Assembly (NCBI GenBank): GCA_027017165.1
Contig: JALURF010000017.1
Span: forward strand, 1,537 to 17,518
Direction of reading: 5' to 3'
Source: Thermofilaceae archaeon
GTDB taxonomy: Archaea > Thermoproteota > Thermoprotei > Thermofilales > B69-G16
Length of the DNA: 15,982 bases
A model generated the notes under the pieces. It searched no databases and was not told the DNA's origin. It saw only the letters and a list, made by a program, of their open reading frames with translations. The position numbers and the translations under genes were made by a program. Below are positions 1 through 6,930 of the stretch, piece by piece. The number at the start of each line of letters is the position of its first letter. Position 1 is the first letter of the stretch.

Positions 1-268
1 GTTCTCCACTGCTTTCGTCGAAGAAAACTTTAATCAAGTTTTTATTTTGAAGTGCTTTGACATTTTTATAAAGCTCAGCCGGGGCTATTTTCTGTTCTTT
101 AGCCCATTTGTACAGGTTCGATTTAGTCGCTTTCCCTGATTCCCTTATAAATGCCAGTACTTTACTCTGTATCGATTGAACATCTACTTTCTCAGCTTCT
201 TCGACGGTTTCTTCTTCCAGAAAAGATAGGATATCTATAAGTGAATTTCCCTTCTTTTTCTTATCCAT
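1..268 (-). CDS. Winged-helix DNA-binding protein, partial (C-terminus off the left edge)
   Basis: Only the first 89 codons are visible; the gene continues beyond base 1. The ATG is at 268-266 and is preceded by a good ribosome binding site (GGGAG on the minus strand, about 269-274), which fixes the start. The protein begins with a very basic stretch (MDKKKKGNS), then an acidic helix (LSFLEEETVEEAEKV), then a segment of about residues 35-85 patterned like a winged helix-turn-helix: a helix (VQSIQSKVLAFIRES), a turn with a second helix (KATKSNLYKWAKEQ), a likely recognition helix (APAELYKNVKALQNKN) and the start of a beta wing (LIKVFFDE). This suggests a small DNA-binding regulator. I do not recognise the family, and the missing C-terminus could carry another domain. 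It lies on the same strand as the DUF2139 gene, 59 bases downstream of that gene's stop. Confidence 0.6.
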   Translation of the reverse strand, partial: MDKKKKGNSLIDILSFLEEETVEEAEKVDVQSIQSKVLAFIRESGKATKSNLYKWAKEQKIAPAELYKNVKALQNKNLIKVFFDESSGE

Positions 269-327
269 GCTCCCAGATATAATAACACAATATACCTAAT
301 CAAAGTAATAATTAAAATAATGCGAAT

Positions 328-1746
328 TTAGGGTTCCAAAGATATTCTTATTTTAGCATTATAGTCTGCTTTCTCAAATCGAAATGATACTATTCCTCTG
401 TAAGCAGATAAATCTATTTTATTTCTGCCTTTTTCTACCTTAATTTGTTCTCTTTCGGCTTCAGGTGTAGCTGGCAATGCCAAGTCGTATTCATAGACTT
501 CCAGCGTATTTTCCTTATTGGCTATAATGGTTATTATTGGTTCCTTGTACCCGGTTAAAGGTATTCCTCCCCAATAATCTCTATCAACAATTTCTCCCTT
601 GAGTGAAATGTACAATGGCGGGGGAGATTTTTGAAGTATGGAATCTTCAAGTACAACTATGTCCCTATAGCCTACATCGTTAGGTGTTGACCTAGTAAAG
701 TTTGGCATGGTATTAGTGGCTACTAAAATTTTTCCGCCATATTTCTCTAAGGCCGTTACCCTGTTTCCGAAAATCGCGACTACTCTTGCTTGAGGAGGAG
801 TTATGTAGAGGAGAACAGTAGGCGCTATTATTGGCTTCAGATGTGTACCAATGCTATCTGAAAACGCGCTATAGGCCACGAGCACCCCTCCGTGAGTTTT
901 TAAACAGTTAGACCGAGCAGGCGCATACGCAGTTTCGGGAAAATCAAAGAGCCTATAGAAAACCGGGCTTTCCTCTCTATACAGTGGAGTCCCTACAACT
1001 ATCCCTCCTCTCACAAATGCGAAAACTCTGCCAGAGAGAGTAGTGAGGCTCCCAGTTAGCGGAAATATTAAGGGGCCTCCATCAACAGATTCGGGATTTT
1101 CGACCGGTATTAATTCTAGCCTGTTCTCAACCAGGTCTACGTATTGGAAGCCTTCGAAGTACCATTGACCTAGATTGAAACATGCTGTGTCCTCATATAC
1201 CGTTCCTTTAAGTGAAGGATTTTCGCTTATTCTCTCTGCTTTACCTCCACCGACTGGAAGAGAGTATATTCCGAGATTCCTGTGCCCATCTCCTCTGGCT
1301 AACAATAATCTATTGTTCACCGGGTCGTAGATTATCTCAGATACTTCTCCAGCCCAGTCCGATTCGTGGGCTATCGTTTCCTTCCATAAAAGCTCTATTT
1401 TTCCCTCATCTATATCGTATCGGTGGACGTGACTGTATTTATTGTAGAAAAGGATTTTTCGTTTTTCTTTATCGTATACTGCTGGCGCGTGAACCCATCC
1501 TCCGAAGAATATGTAATTGTCGACTGCTTCTACGGCGTTATAGGTATCTCCTCCGGATGTAGGTTCAGGTCCAACCAAGCCGTAGTTATATATTTTGTCT
1601 TCTCCATCTGTTATAAAGTGGGCTTCAGCTTCGAAGGCTAAGTTAAAGTATAGAACTCCTCTATGGTATCGTAATCCGAAAATTCCTCCCGATCCCCACT
1701 CTGGTCCGTAGCGAGGCACGAACCTGTAGAGTTTCTCGAGCAACAT
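328..1746 (-). CDS. DUF2139 family protein, predicted beta-propeller-like, unknown function
   Basis: A 472-residue protein of unknown function. The N-terminal block (RYGPEWGSGGIFGLRY, then FEAEAHF around residues 39-45) matches my memory of DUF2139, a family found mainly in crenarchaea; this is recognition from memory, not a search. The chain is rich in short beta-strand stretches separated by turns (for example YNYGLVGPEP, YIFFGGWVHAP, NRLLLARGDGH, RVFAFVRGGIVVG, GGKILVATNT), which suggests a repeated-blade propeller. No signal peptide or membrane segment is visible, so it is probably cytoplasmic. The ATG at 1746 is supported by GAGGTG at 1752-1757 (minus strand), five bases before it. It is divergent from the threonine-synthase-like regulator candidate, 64 bases away, and a palindrome at 1755-1767 overlaps its ribosome binding site and predicted transcript start, so control by that neighbour is plausible. 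The substrate or partner cannot be inferred. Confidence 0.7.
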   Translation of the reverse strand: MLLEKLYRFVPRYGPEWGSGGIFGLRYHRGVLYFNLAFEAEAHFITDGEDKIYNYGLVGPEPTSGGDTYNAVEAVDNYIFFGGWVHAPAVYDKEKRKILFYNKYSHVHRYDIDEGKIELLWKETIAHESDWAGEVSEIIYDPVNNRLLLARGDGHRNLGIYSLPVGGGKAERISENPSLKGTVYEDTACFNLGQWYFEGFQYVDLVENRLELIPVENPESVDGGPLIFPLTGSLTTLSGRVFAFVRGGIVVGTPLYREESPVFYRLFDFPETAYAPARSNCLKTHGGVLVAYSAFSDSIGTHLKPIIAPTVLLYITPPQARVVAIFGNRVTALEKYGGKILVATNTMPNFTRSTPNDVGYRDIVVLEDSILQKSPPPLYISLKGEIVDRDYWGGIPLTGYKEPIITIIANKENTLEVYEYDLALPATPEAEREQIKVEKGRNKIDLSAYRGIVSFRFEKADYNAKIRISLEP

Positions 1747-1810
1747 GTCTGCACCTCTTTAAAAGAGAAAGAAGTAGTTAAAATAGTTAGATTATCAAAA
1801 TAGTACTAGG
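1747..1810. promoter_or_regulatory. Compact divergent promoter with a 13-bp palindrome
   Basis: This 64-bp gap serves two diverging genes. An AT-rich element around 1778-1786 (TTAAAATA on +, TATTTTAA on -) is centred about 29 bases before the + strand ATG at 1811 and about 36 bases before the - strand ATG at 1746. The rightward transcript would thus be essentially leaderless, and the leftward one would have a leader of about 10 bases. A perfect inverted repeat CTCTTT-A-AAAGAG lies at 1755-1767, between the leftward TATA and the DUF2139 start, a position typical of an archaeal operator. Seen directly: the sequence elements. Inferred: their roles. Confidence 0.5.
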
Positions 1811-3187
1811 ATGGAGTCATCAGCATACTATATCTGTGAAAAATGCGGTTGGAATAGTGATATTACGATAAAACCTCAGTTTCGATGCCCTAAATGTGGC
1901 AGTGCCCTCTACATAGACTATGAAATCAATCTTTTAAATAGCCTTCGATTTAATGAGAAAACTGCTGGAATTTGGAGGTATTCAAGTTTACTCCCAGACT
2001 TTCCTCAGAAGCCAACGCTAGGTGAAGGAGGGACGTTCCTCAGTAATGCTAAAAGGCTTAGAAGCGTTTTCGGGTTAAGGAATCTGTACATTAAGGATGA
2101 AAGAAGAAATCCCACGGGCGCTTTTACCGATCGAGGCGCCGCCGTCGTTGTTGCCGCAACTCTATACTATGGTTTTAAAGGGATATGGTCTCACGTGGGT
2201 GGTAATATAGCCGCCTCTCTTTCGGCGTATACAGCCGCTTCTAATCTAAAATTTTTCGTAGATTTTAAGGAAAAGCCTCAATTAGGTAAGCTGTATCAAG
2301 TAATATTCTTTGGAGGAGAAATTATAGATCGCAAAACTCCCAAGGTTGACGTATACACGGTTACTCCCCAAGATCCCTTTTTAGTTGAAGGGTATAAGAC
2401 TATAGTTTTCGAGCTTTTTGAGGATTTAAGACATATAGACTTGGTAATTGTGCCCATGGGCCACGGGACTCTTGCCTTTTCTCTGTGGAAAGGTCTTAGG
2501 GAGCTTAAATGCACGGGCTTACTGGACTACATTCCTAGGATTATTGGTGTACAATCTTCCAATTGTCAGCCTATAGTTGAAGCTTTTAAGAGAGGCTTGG
2601 AAGAACCTGTAGAGTGTGAAGATGGTTTTACTATTGCCAGCGAGTTATTGGTTAGACGCCCACTTAGAGGGAGAGACGCCCTTAGAGCATTAAGGGATAC
2701 AGGAGGGTATGCTTTAGCTGTAAGTGATCGTGAAATAGTTAATGGATTAAAAATGCTGGCTAAGTATGAGGGACTGCTAGTAGAGACAGCTTCCGCCGCC
2801 GCTATTGCAGCTTTAAAAAAGCTAGTTGAGGAGAAGATGGTCGAGCGAGACGAGAATATAGTGGTTCTGGCTACGGGTGCTGGACTTAAACATCCTCAAA
2901 CGCTTTTAAGAATTCTCGAGGTAAGAGATTTAGAGGAAACACCGCTGATAGGTAGGACTGGTTTAACTATATTAGAGCTTCTTTCGCGGAAGGAAATGCA
3001 CGGCTATGCTGTGTGGAAAGAATTAGTACAAAGGAGAAATATTTCAAAACCTACAGTGTATTATCACTTAAAAAGACTCGAAGAATTAGGATTAATTAAA
3101 AAAATGTCTTATCCTGATAAGAAGACTTTTACCATCACAAGTAAAGGCGCAAAAATACTTAGAAAATTGAAGTTTTACAACTATTAA
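1811..3187 (+). CDS. Threonine synthase-like PLP-fold protein fused to a C-terminal winged helix; probable pseudoenzyme regulator
   Basis: 458 residues in three parts. Residues 9-29 form a zinc ribbon (C9, C12, C26, C29), as in archaeal threonine synthases. Residues about 45-371 follow the fold-type II threonine synthase order: LGEGGT (70-75), NPTGAFTDRG (100-109), GGNIAAS (130-136), EGYKTIVFE (193-201), VPMGHGTLAFSLWKG (214-228), ETASAAA (325-331), ATGAGLKHP (354-362). Residues about 382-455 are a winged helix resembling PadR/ArsR types (TVYYHLKRLEELGLI, then a wing). The Schiff-base lysine expected in the S-F-K-D-R-G motif is Thr106 (codon ACC, 2126-2128), and the usual G-N-G-G-N phosphate loop reads G-H-G-T-L at 217-221, while Asn132 and Thr355 are kept. 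Normal threonine synthesis is therefore unlikely. I infer a ligand-sensing transcription factor built on a dead enzyme, perhaps controlling the divergent DUF2139 gene. The ATG is probably leaderless. Confidence 0.85.
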   Translation: MESSAYYICEKCGWNSDITIKPQFRCPKCGSALYIDYEINLLNSLRFNEKTAGIWRYSSLLPDFPQKPTLGEGGTFLSNAKRLRSVFGLRNLYIKDERRNPTGAFTDRGAAVVVAATLYYGFKGIWSHVGGNIAASLSAYTAASNLKFFVDFKEKPQLGKLYQVIFFGGEIIDRKTPKVDVYTVTPQDPFLVEGYKTIVFELFEDLRHIDLVIVPMGHGTLAFSLWKGLRELKCTGLLDYIPRIIGVQSSNCQPIVEAFKRGLEEPVECEDGFTIASELLVRRPLRGRDALRALRDTGGYALAVSDREIVNGLKMLAKYEGLLVETASAAAIAALKKLVEEKMVERDENIVVLATGAGLKHPQTLLRILEVRDLEETPLIGRTGLTILELLSRKEMHGYAVWKELVQRRNISKPTVYYHLKRLEELGLIKKMSYPDKKTFTITSKGAKILRKLKFYNY

Positions 3188-3220
3188 TATCTTAATATCG
3201 ATTTATCTAATACTGCTGAA

Positions 3221-3259
3221 TTTTATAGTTTAAAGTACTTTAACCTTAGGTGTACTCCC
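3221..3259 (+). promoter_or_regulatory. Promoter of the ECF S-component gene with a 14-bp perfect palindrome
   Basis: TTTTATAG at 3221-3228 is a TATA-like box about 35 bases before the ATG. It is followed directly by the perfect palindrome TTAAAGTACTTTAA at 3230-3243, which would lie between the TATA box and the expected transcript start near 3250. AGGTG at 3248-3252, seven bases before the ATG, is the ribosome binding site. A palindrome at this position is a common repressor site in archaea. No riboswitch-sized leader is present. Confidence 0.5.
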
Positions 3260-3982
3260 ATGTCTACATTGAAAGCTCAAACACTCTCGCTAGCGGCGAT
3301 CTTCACAGCCCTAGTAGCAGTGGCGACCGCCGTATTTCAGGTATACATCCCGGAGACTAAAGGATACTTCAATATAGGCGAGGTGATGATTTATACAACC
3401 GCGTTGCTTTTCGGTCCAGTAGTGGGCTGTATAGCAGGTGGAGTTGGTTCGGCTCTAGCCGACATGATTACCGGCTTTTACATATATGCTCCAGCCACAC
3501 TCGTCATTAAGGGTGTGGAAGGCTATGTAGTTGGATACCTGTTTAGGAAATTTTCAAAGCCTAGAAGTAGGGCATGGAATTTCCTAGTTGTGATTCTACT
3601 GCTGTCTATTTTCACTATTCTATGGTTCGTCTTATATAGTGGAACTTTTACCTTCGCGCTAGCGTGGGGAATTCATAGAGTATTTACGATATCCATCTAT
3701 AGCACAGCTATATACCTAGCAATTCTCATCATGTTTATAGCCGTGGCCGTATTACTCCATAAGTCGGGAGAATTAGCGAATATTCTTATTTCAACTCTTG
3801 CCGGGGGAGCGCTTATGGTGCTCGGATACTATCTTTACGAGCAAATAGTTTTAGGCTTAGCCGCGCTAGCTGAAGTTCCATTTAATATAGGTCAGGTCGT
3901 TGTAGGAACCGTAGGAGCTGTTCCCCTGTACACTACTCTAAGAAAAGCTTTGAAAGGATATAGGGGTGTTATATCTGATTGA
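3260..3982 (+). CDS. ECF transporter S component (substrate-binding membrane subunit)
   Basis: 240 residues, almost all hydrophobic, with about six predicted membrane segments (roughly 8-29, 42-71, 76-95, 107-127, 143-166 and 176-203). Two blocks are typical of energy-coupling-factor S subunits of the riboflavin-transporter-like superfamily (PF07155 type, from memory): NIGEVMIYTTALLFGP ... GGVGSALAD (38-68) followed by YAPATLVIKGVEG (76-88), and near the C-terminus EVPFNIGQVVVGTVGAVPLY (205-224). Such subunits bind a vitamin or similar small molecule and use an EcfT/EcfA energising module. No ecfT or ecfA gene is in this window, so a shared module elsewhere in the genome would be needed. The substrate is unknown. 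The gene overlaps the start of the next gene by 17 bases, so the two are very likely one operon. The ATG is supported by AGGTG at 3248-3252. Confidence 0.83.
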   Translation: MSTLKAQTLSLAAIFTALVAVATAVFQVYIPETKGYFNIGEVMIYTTALLFGPVVGCIAGGVGSALADMITGFYIYAPATLVIKGVEGYVVGYLFRKFSKPRSRAWNFLVVILLLSIFTILWFVLYSGTFTFALAWGIHRVFTISIYSTAIYLAILIMFIAVAVLLHKSGELANILISTLAGGALMVLGYYLYEQIVLGLAALAEVPFNIGQVVVGTVGAVPLYTTLRKALKGYRGVISD

Positions 3983-4979
3983 AGGTAAGCTTCCTCCAAA
4001 CCTGTTAGAAAAATACCTAGCTATGCTGAGGAAGGATGATCCAAGAGTCGTAGTAGGGGCTAGCATAGGCGAAGATGCCGCTTTGATAGATATGGGCGAT
4101 AAACTACTCGTAGTGCACTCTGACCCTATCACCGGGGCTGTTAAAAACATAGGCTGGTACGCTGTTCATATAGTCGCGAACGATATTGCAACTAGGGGGG
4201 CTAAGCCTAGGTGGTTTCTGCCCGTAGTGATGCTCCCTCCCGAATGGGAGGATAGAGTAGAAGAGATTTTTAGGGATATGAGAGCCGCGATAGATGAACT
4301 AGATGCCTGTATTGTAGGTGGGCATACAGAGTTTACGCCTGGCTTAAATAGACCTATAATATCAATGACGGCTTTAGGAGAAGTGGAGAAAACTAAGTAC
4401 GTAGTTACTGGGAATTGTAGACCCGGGGATGATATAATATTGACGAAGGGAGTTGCCATAGAGGGGACGTCGATAATAGCTAACGAGCTATACGAGTATT
4501 TAAAAGATAAAATCGATGAAGATGTGCTCCGAAGGGCTAGGGCTCTCTCAAAACAGATAAGCGTGGTGAAAGATGCTCTCATAGCCGTTGAAAGTGGAGA
4601 AGTTCACGCAATGCACGATCCGACGGAGGGAGGGGTAGCTAATGGATTGCTAGAGCTGGCTTTGGCATCTGGCTATGGGTTCATCGCGTATGAGAAGGAT
4701 GTGATTGTACTTCCGGAGACGGAGGCTATACTAGGCTGTGTAGGAGCCGACTTATTAACGACTATCAGCTCGGGGAGTTTATTAATAGTGTCCCCTCCGA
4801 GCTCGACGACGAAGATCATAGAGAAATTAAAAAGCGAGGGAATAAGCGCCGCTAAGATAGGGAAAATAGTTGAGGATTCTGATACGAGAATAATCGTGAG
4901 AAAAGATGGCAAAGAGATGAAAGTATCAGAAAATGTTAAAGAAGATTTATGGAGAGTATTGGCTGATATACTTAAGTAG
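3966..4979 (+). CDS. HypE/PurM-like (AIR synthase-related) ATP-binding protein
   Basis: 337 residues with the two-domain architecture of the PurM/ThiL/SelD/HypE superfamily, closest in pattern to HypE-like COG0309. N-terminal nucleotide-binding half: GASIGEDAALID (31-42), HSDPITGAVKNIGWYAVHIV (51-70), ANDIATRGAKP (71-81), VGGHTEF (117-123). C-terminal half: GVAIEGTSI (162-170), HDPTEGGVANGLLELA (217-232). True HypE, the hydrogenase cyanide-ligand maturase, ends in a conserved cysteine tail; this protein ends in ...WRVLADILK with no cysteine, and no hydrogenase genes are nearby, so it is not a classical HypE. The start is GTG at 3966, overlapping the ECF S-component stop (3980-3982), which implies translational coupling. 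A kinase-like or amidine-forming step on the transported compound is a reasonable guess only. Its stop faces the PfpI stop with a single base between. Confidence 0.78.
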   Translation: MLYLIEGKLPPNLLEKYLAMLRKDDPRVVVGASIGEDAALIDMGDKLLVVHSDPITGAVKNIGWYAVHIVANDIATRGAKPRWFLPVVMLPPEWEDRVEEIFRDMRAAIDELDACIVGGHTEFTPGLNRPIISMTALGEVEKTKYVVTGNCRPGDDIILTKGVAIEGTSIIANELYEYLKDKIDEDVLRRARALSKQISVVKDALIAVESGEVHAMHDPTEGGVANGLLELALASGYGFIAYEKDVIVLPETEAILGCVGADLLTTISSGSLLIVSPPSSTTKIIEKLKSEGISAAKIGKIVEDSDTRIIVRKDGKEMKVSENVKEDLWRVLADILK

Positions 4980-4989
4980 GCTATTTAAG
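4971..4989. repeat. Inverted repeat spanning two convergent stop codons
   Basis: CTTAAGTAG-G-CTATTTAAG is a 9+1+9 near-perfect palindrome (one G.T position) that contains the TAG of the rightward HypE-like gene (4977-4979) and, on the opposite strand, the TAG of the PfpI gene (4983-4981). The stops are one base apart, so each transcript must run into the other gene before ending. It may act as a bidirectional hairpin, or it may simply reflect two similar C-terminal/stop contexts. Confidence 0.35.
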
Positions 4990-5484
4990 GAGTTCTACCA
5001 TTTTCTTCAACATTCCGGCGAGAGCTGTAGGATCAGTAGCGGTGATAAGGTTTCCGTCGACTTCCACTTTCTCTCCAGTGTAATGCGCTCCCGCGTTTAC
5101 TAAATCATCTTTTATGGCAAAGAAACCCGTTACCCTTTTATCCTTGACGATTCCGGCCGATATTAGAACCCAAGGTCCATGACATATAGCGCCTACGAGC
5201 TTACCGTTTCTATACATTTCCTTGACAAATTCCAGAATCTTGTCATATCTTCTAAGCCTATCCGGTGCATAGCCGCCCGGTACATAGACCGCGTCATAAT
5301 CTTCAGGTCTTACTTCATCTATGCTTTTATCAGCTTTAATAGGATAACCCGATTTCCCATGAAATACTCCCTTCTTAGGCCCTACAAGATCCACTTCGAA
5401 ACCAGCTTCGATAAACCTGTAGTAAGGGTATATTACTTCTCTTTCGTCGAAATAATCTTCAATTAAAATTGCTACTCTCTTCAA
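4981..5484 (-). CDS. DJ-1/PfpI family protein (predicted intracellular protease/amidase or deglycase)
   Basis: 167 residues, the usual length of the archaeal PfpI group. The nucleophile elbow reads GAICHGPWVLISAG with Cys101 and the adjacent His102; the conserved acidic residue before V-I-Y-P is Glu16; the VPGGYAPD loop is at 68-75; and IKDDLVNAGAHY near 124-135 matches the family core. Family members have been described as ATP-independent peptidases and as glyoxalase/deglycase-type enzymes acting on glycated proteins; the sequence does not decide between these. The start is TTG at 5484, 14 bases after the pyruvate kinase stop, with TGGGGT just upstream as ribosome binding site, so the two genes form an operon. 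Coupling to glycolysis fits a role in coping with methylglyoxal-type damage, but that is inference. No signal peptide is seen, so it is cytoplasmic. Confidence 0.9.
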   Translation of the reverse strand: MKRVAILIEDYFDEREVIYPYYRFIEAGFEVDLVGPKKGVFHGKSGYPIKADKSIDEVRPEDYDAVYVPGGYAPDRLRRYDKILEFVKEMYRNGKLVGAICHGPWVLISAGIVKDKRVTGFFAIKDDLVNAGAHYTGEKVEVDGNLITATDPTALAGMLKKMVELLK

Positions 5485-5498
5485 TCCAAACCCCAGGA

Positions 5499-6875
5499 TT
5501 ATACTCTTATAATCCGTATAATATCTGTTGTGCCTTCTTTAAGCCCAGCAGTTGCTATCGCCAAATCGCCATAAGATAGCTCGCCTTGCCTTTTCAATTC
5601 TTCAACCATATCTTCCAGCGGTATTCCCTCGCTCTCACCCTTATAGAGGTAGGCTTTAAGACCCCAGAGTATGCCTAGTTGTCTCACAACTTTTATATTG
5701 GGGCTAAAGACGTATACATCGCTTTTAGGTCTATAGCGGGATAGCCTCCTAGCCGTATTCCCTCTCCGGCTAAACGCGATTATTTTCGCCTGGAGGAGGT
5801 CGGATAATATGACTACTCCTCTCGCGAATTTGTCGTATATCTGCTCTCCCATCATTTCTATTTTGGCAGGCTTTTTCTCTTCAGCTTTAACTATTATCTT
5901 CTTTAACCATATTACACTTTCCACAGGATACTTGCCGATAGCCGTTTCCTCGGCCAGTAACATGGCGTCGACGCCCTCCCTCACAGCATTTATTACATCT
6001 AAAACCTCGGGCCTACTAGGCAATGGATTGTTTACCATAGACTCCATGATCTGAGTAGCTAGTATTACTGGCTTGCCGTAGGACCTTGATATTCTAACTA
6101 TTTCATCTTGAATCTCTGGTATTTCTTCAAGTTCAAAGTATATCGCTAAATCTCCTCTAGCCACGAGAACCGCGTCGCTAGCTTCCACTATCTCCCTTAG
6201 ATTATCGACGGCACTTTTCGTCTCAATTTTAGCTATTATCTTTATATCTTCAGCTTCATTTCTTCTTAAAATCCCCCTAAGAGTTTCTATATCTCCTTTA
6301 TCGCGGACAAATGAAAGCCCTATATAATCCAAATGGTATTTAATGCTAAACTTGATGTCTTCCATATCCTTCTCGGTTATAGTCGGTAAAGGTAGATCTT
6401 TTCCTTTGATAGCAAAGGTCTTCTTTTTATGAATAATTCCTCCCGTAAGAACTGTACATTTAATCTTATCTCCTTCTATGACGTCAGCTCTTAGTCTTAT
6501 TTTCCCTCCTTCTATTAGTAATATATCTCCCTCGGAAACTTCGGCGTAAACCTTGGAATCGGGAAGCGGAATTTCCTTAAAATCGACGTTGCCCTTAGTC
6601 CGATTGACAATATACACAGTTTCCCCTTTAGAGATTTCGAAATCCTCTACCTCGCCTAGTCTAACAACGGGACCTTGTAAGTCTCCTATGATCGGAATAT
6701 AAACGTTCTTTTTCTCTAATCCTCTTATGATTCTAAGAGAATTTAATACCTCTTCTCTATTTGCGTGAGAAAAATTTATTCTAAAACCATTAACCCCCTC
6801 TTTAATTAGGCGTAATATTTTACTCTCATCCCAACAAGCCGGTCCTAGGGTTGCTATTATCTTAGTTTTTCTCAT
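5499..6875 (-). CDS. pyk: Pyruvate kinase
   Basis: 458 residues, a compact archaeal pyruvate kinase (phosphoenolpyruvate + ADP to pyruvate + ATP, last step of glycolysis, cytoplasm). Visible motifs: TKIIATLGPA (4-13); substrate-binding Arg32 in FRINFSHAN; GDLQGPVVRLG (64-74), bordering the B domain; GLSFVR (186-191); catalytic lysine in IIAKIE (Lys216, Glu218); VARGDLA (238-244) with the metal-binding Asp242; ATQIMESM (273-280); and the AEETAIGKYPVE block (308-319). The C-terminal regulatory domain is short and there is no extra phosphotransferase domain. In rabbit-enzyme terms positions 113/114/120 are Leu/Gln/Leu, as in potassium-independent enzymes, but position 117 is Val70 rather than Lys or Glu. 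The ATG at 6875 has GGGGTAAG upstream. It is first in an operon with the PfpI gene. Confidence 0.95.
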   Translation of the reverse strand: MRKTKIIATLGPACWDESKILRLIKEGVNGFRINFSHANREEVLNSLRIIRGLEKKNVYIPIIGDLQGPVVRLGEVEDFEISKGETVYIVNRTKGNVDFKEIPLPDSKVYAEVSEGDILLIEGGKIRLRADVIEGDKIKCTVLTGGIIHKKKTFAIKGKDLPLPTITEKDMEDIKFSIKYHLDYIGLSFVRDKGDIETLRGILRRNEAEDIKIIAKIETKSAVDNLREIVEASDAVLVARGDLAIYFELEEIPEIQDEIVRISRSYGKPVILATQIMESMVNNPLPSRPEVLDVINAVREGVDAMLLAEETAIGKYPVESVIWLKKIIVKAEEKKPAKIEMMGEQIYDKFARGVVILSDLLQAKIIAFSRRGNTARRLSRYRPKSDVYVFSPNIKVVRQLGILWGLKAYLYKGESEGIPLEDMVEELKRQGELSYGDLAIATAGLKEGTTDIIRIIRV

Positions 6876-6930
6876 CTATCTTACCCCAAATTTAATATGA
6901 GTACGAGATTCCACTACCAGTCCCAACTAG

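Noticed and set aside
1212..1562. Plus-strand open frames inside the DUF2139 gene
   Set aside because: They are antisense to a well-conserved gene, have no ribosome binding site and show Cys/Arg/Leu-rich shadow composition.
1811..3187. Ordinary active threonine synthase (thrC)
   Set aside because: The PLP lysine position is Thr106 and the phosphate loop is degenerate, so a plain thrC label is not supported.
3188..3259. Riboswitch ahead of the ECF transporter gene
   Set aside because: The gap is 72 bases, and the predicted leader only about 10, too short for any known vitamin riboswitch.
3383..3389. C box-like GTGATGA inside the ECF S gene
   Set aside because: No D' or D box (CTGA) follows at a workable distance, and the bases encode conserved transporter residues.
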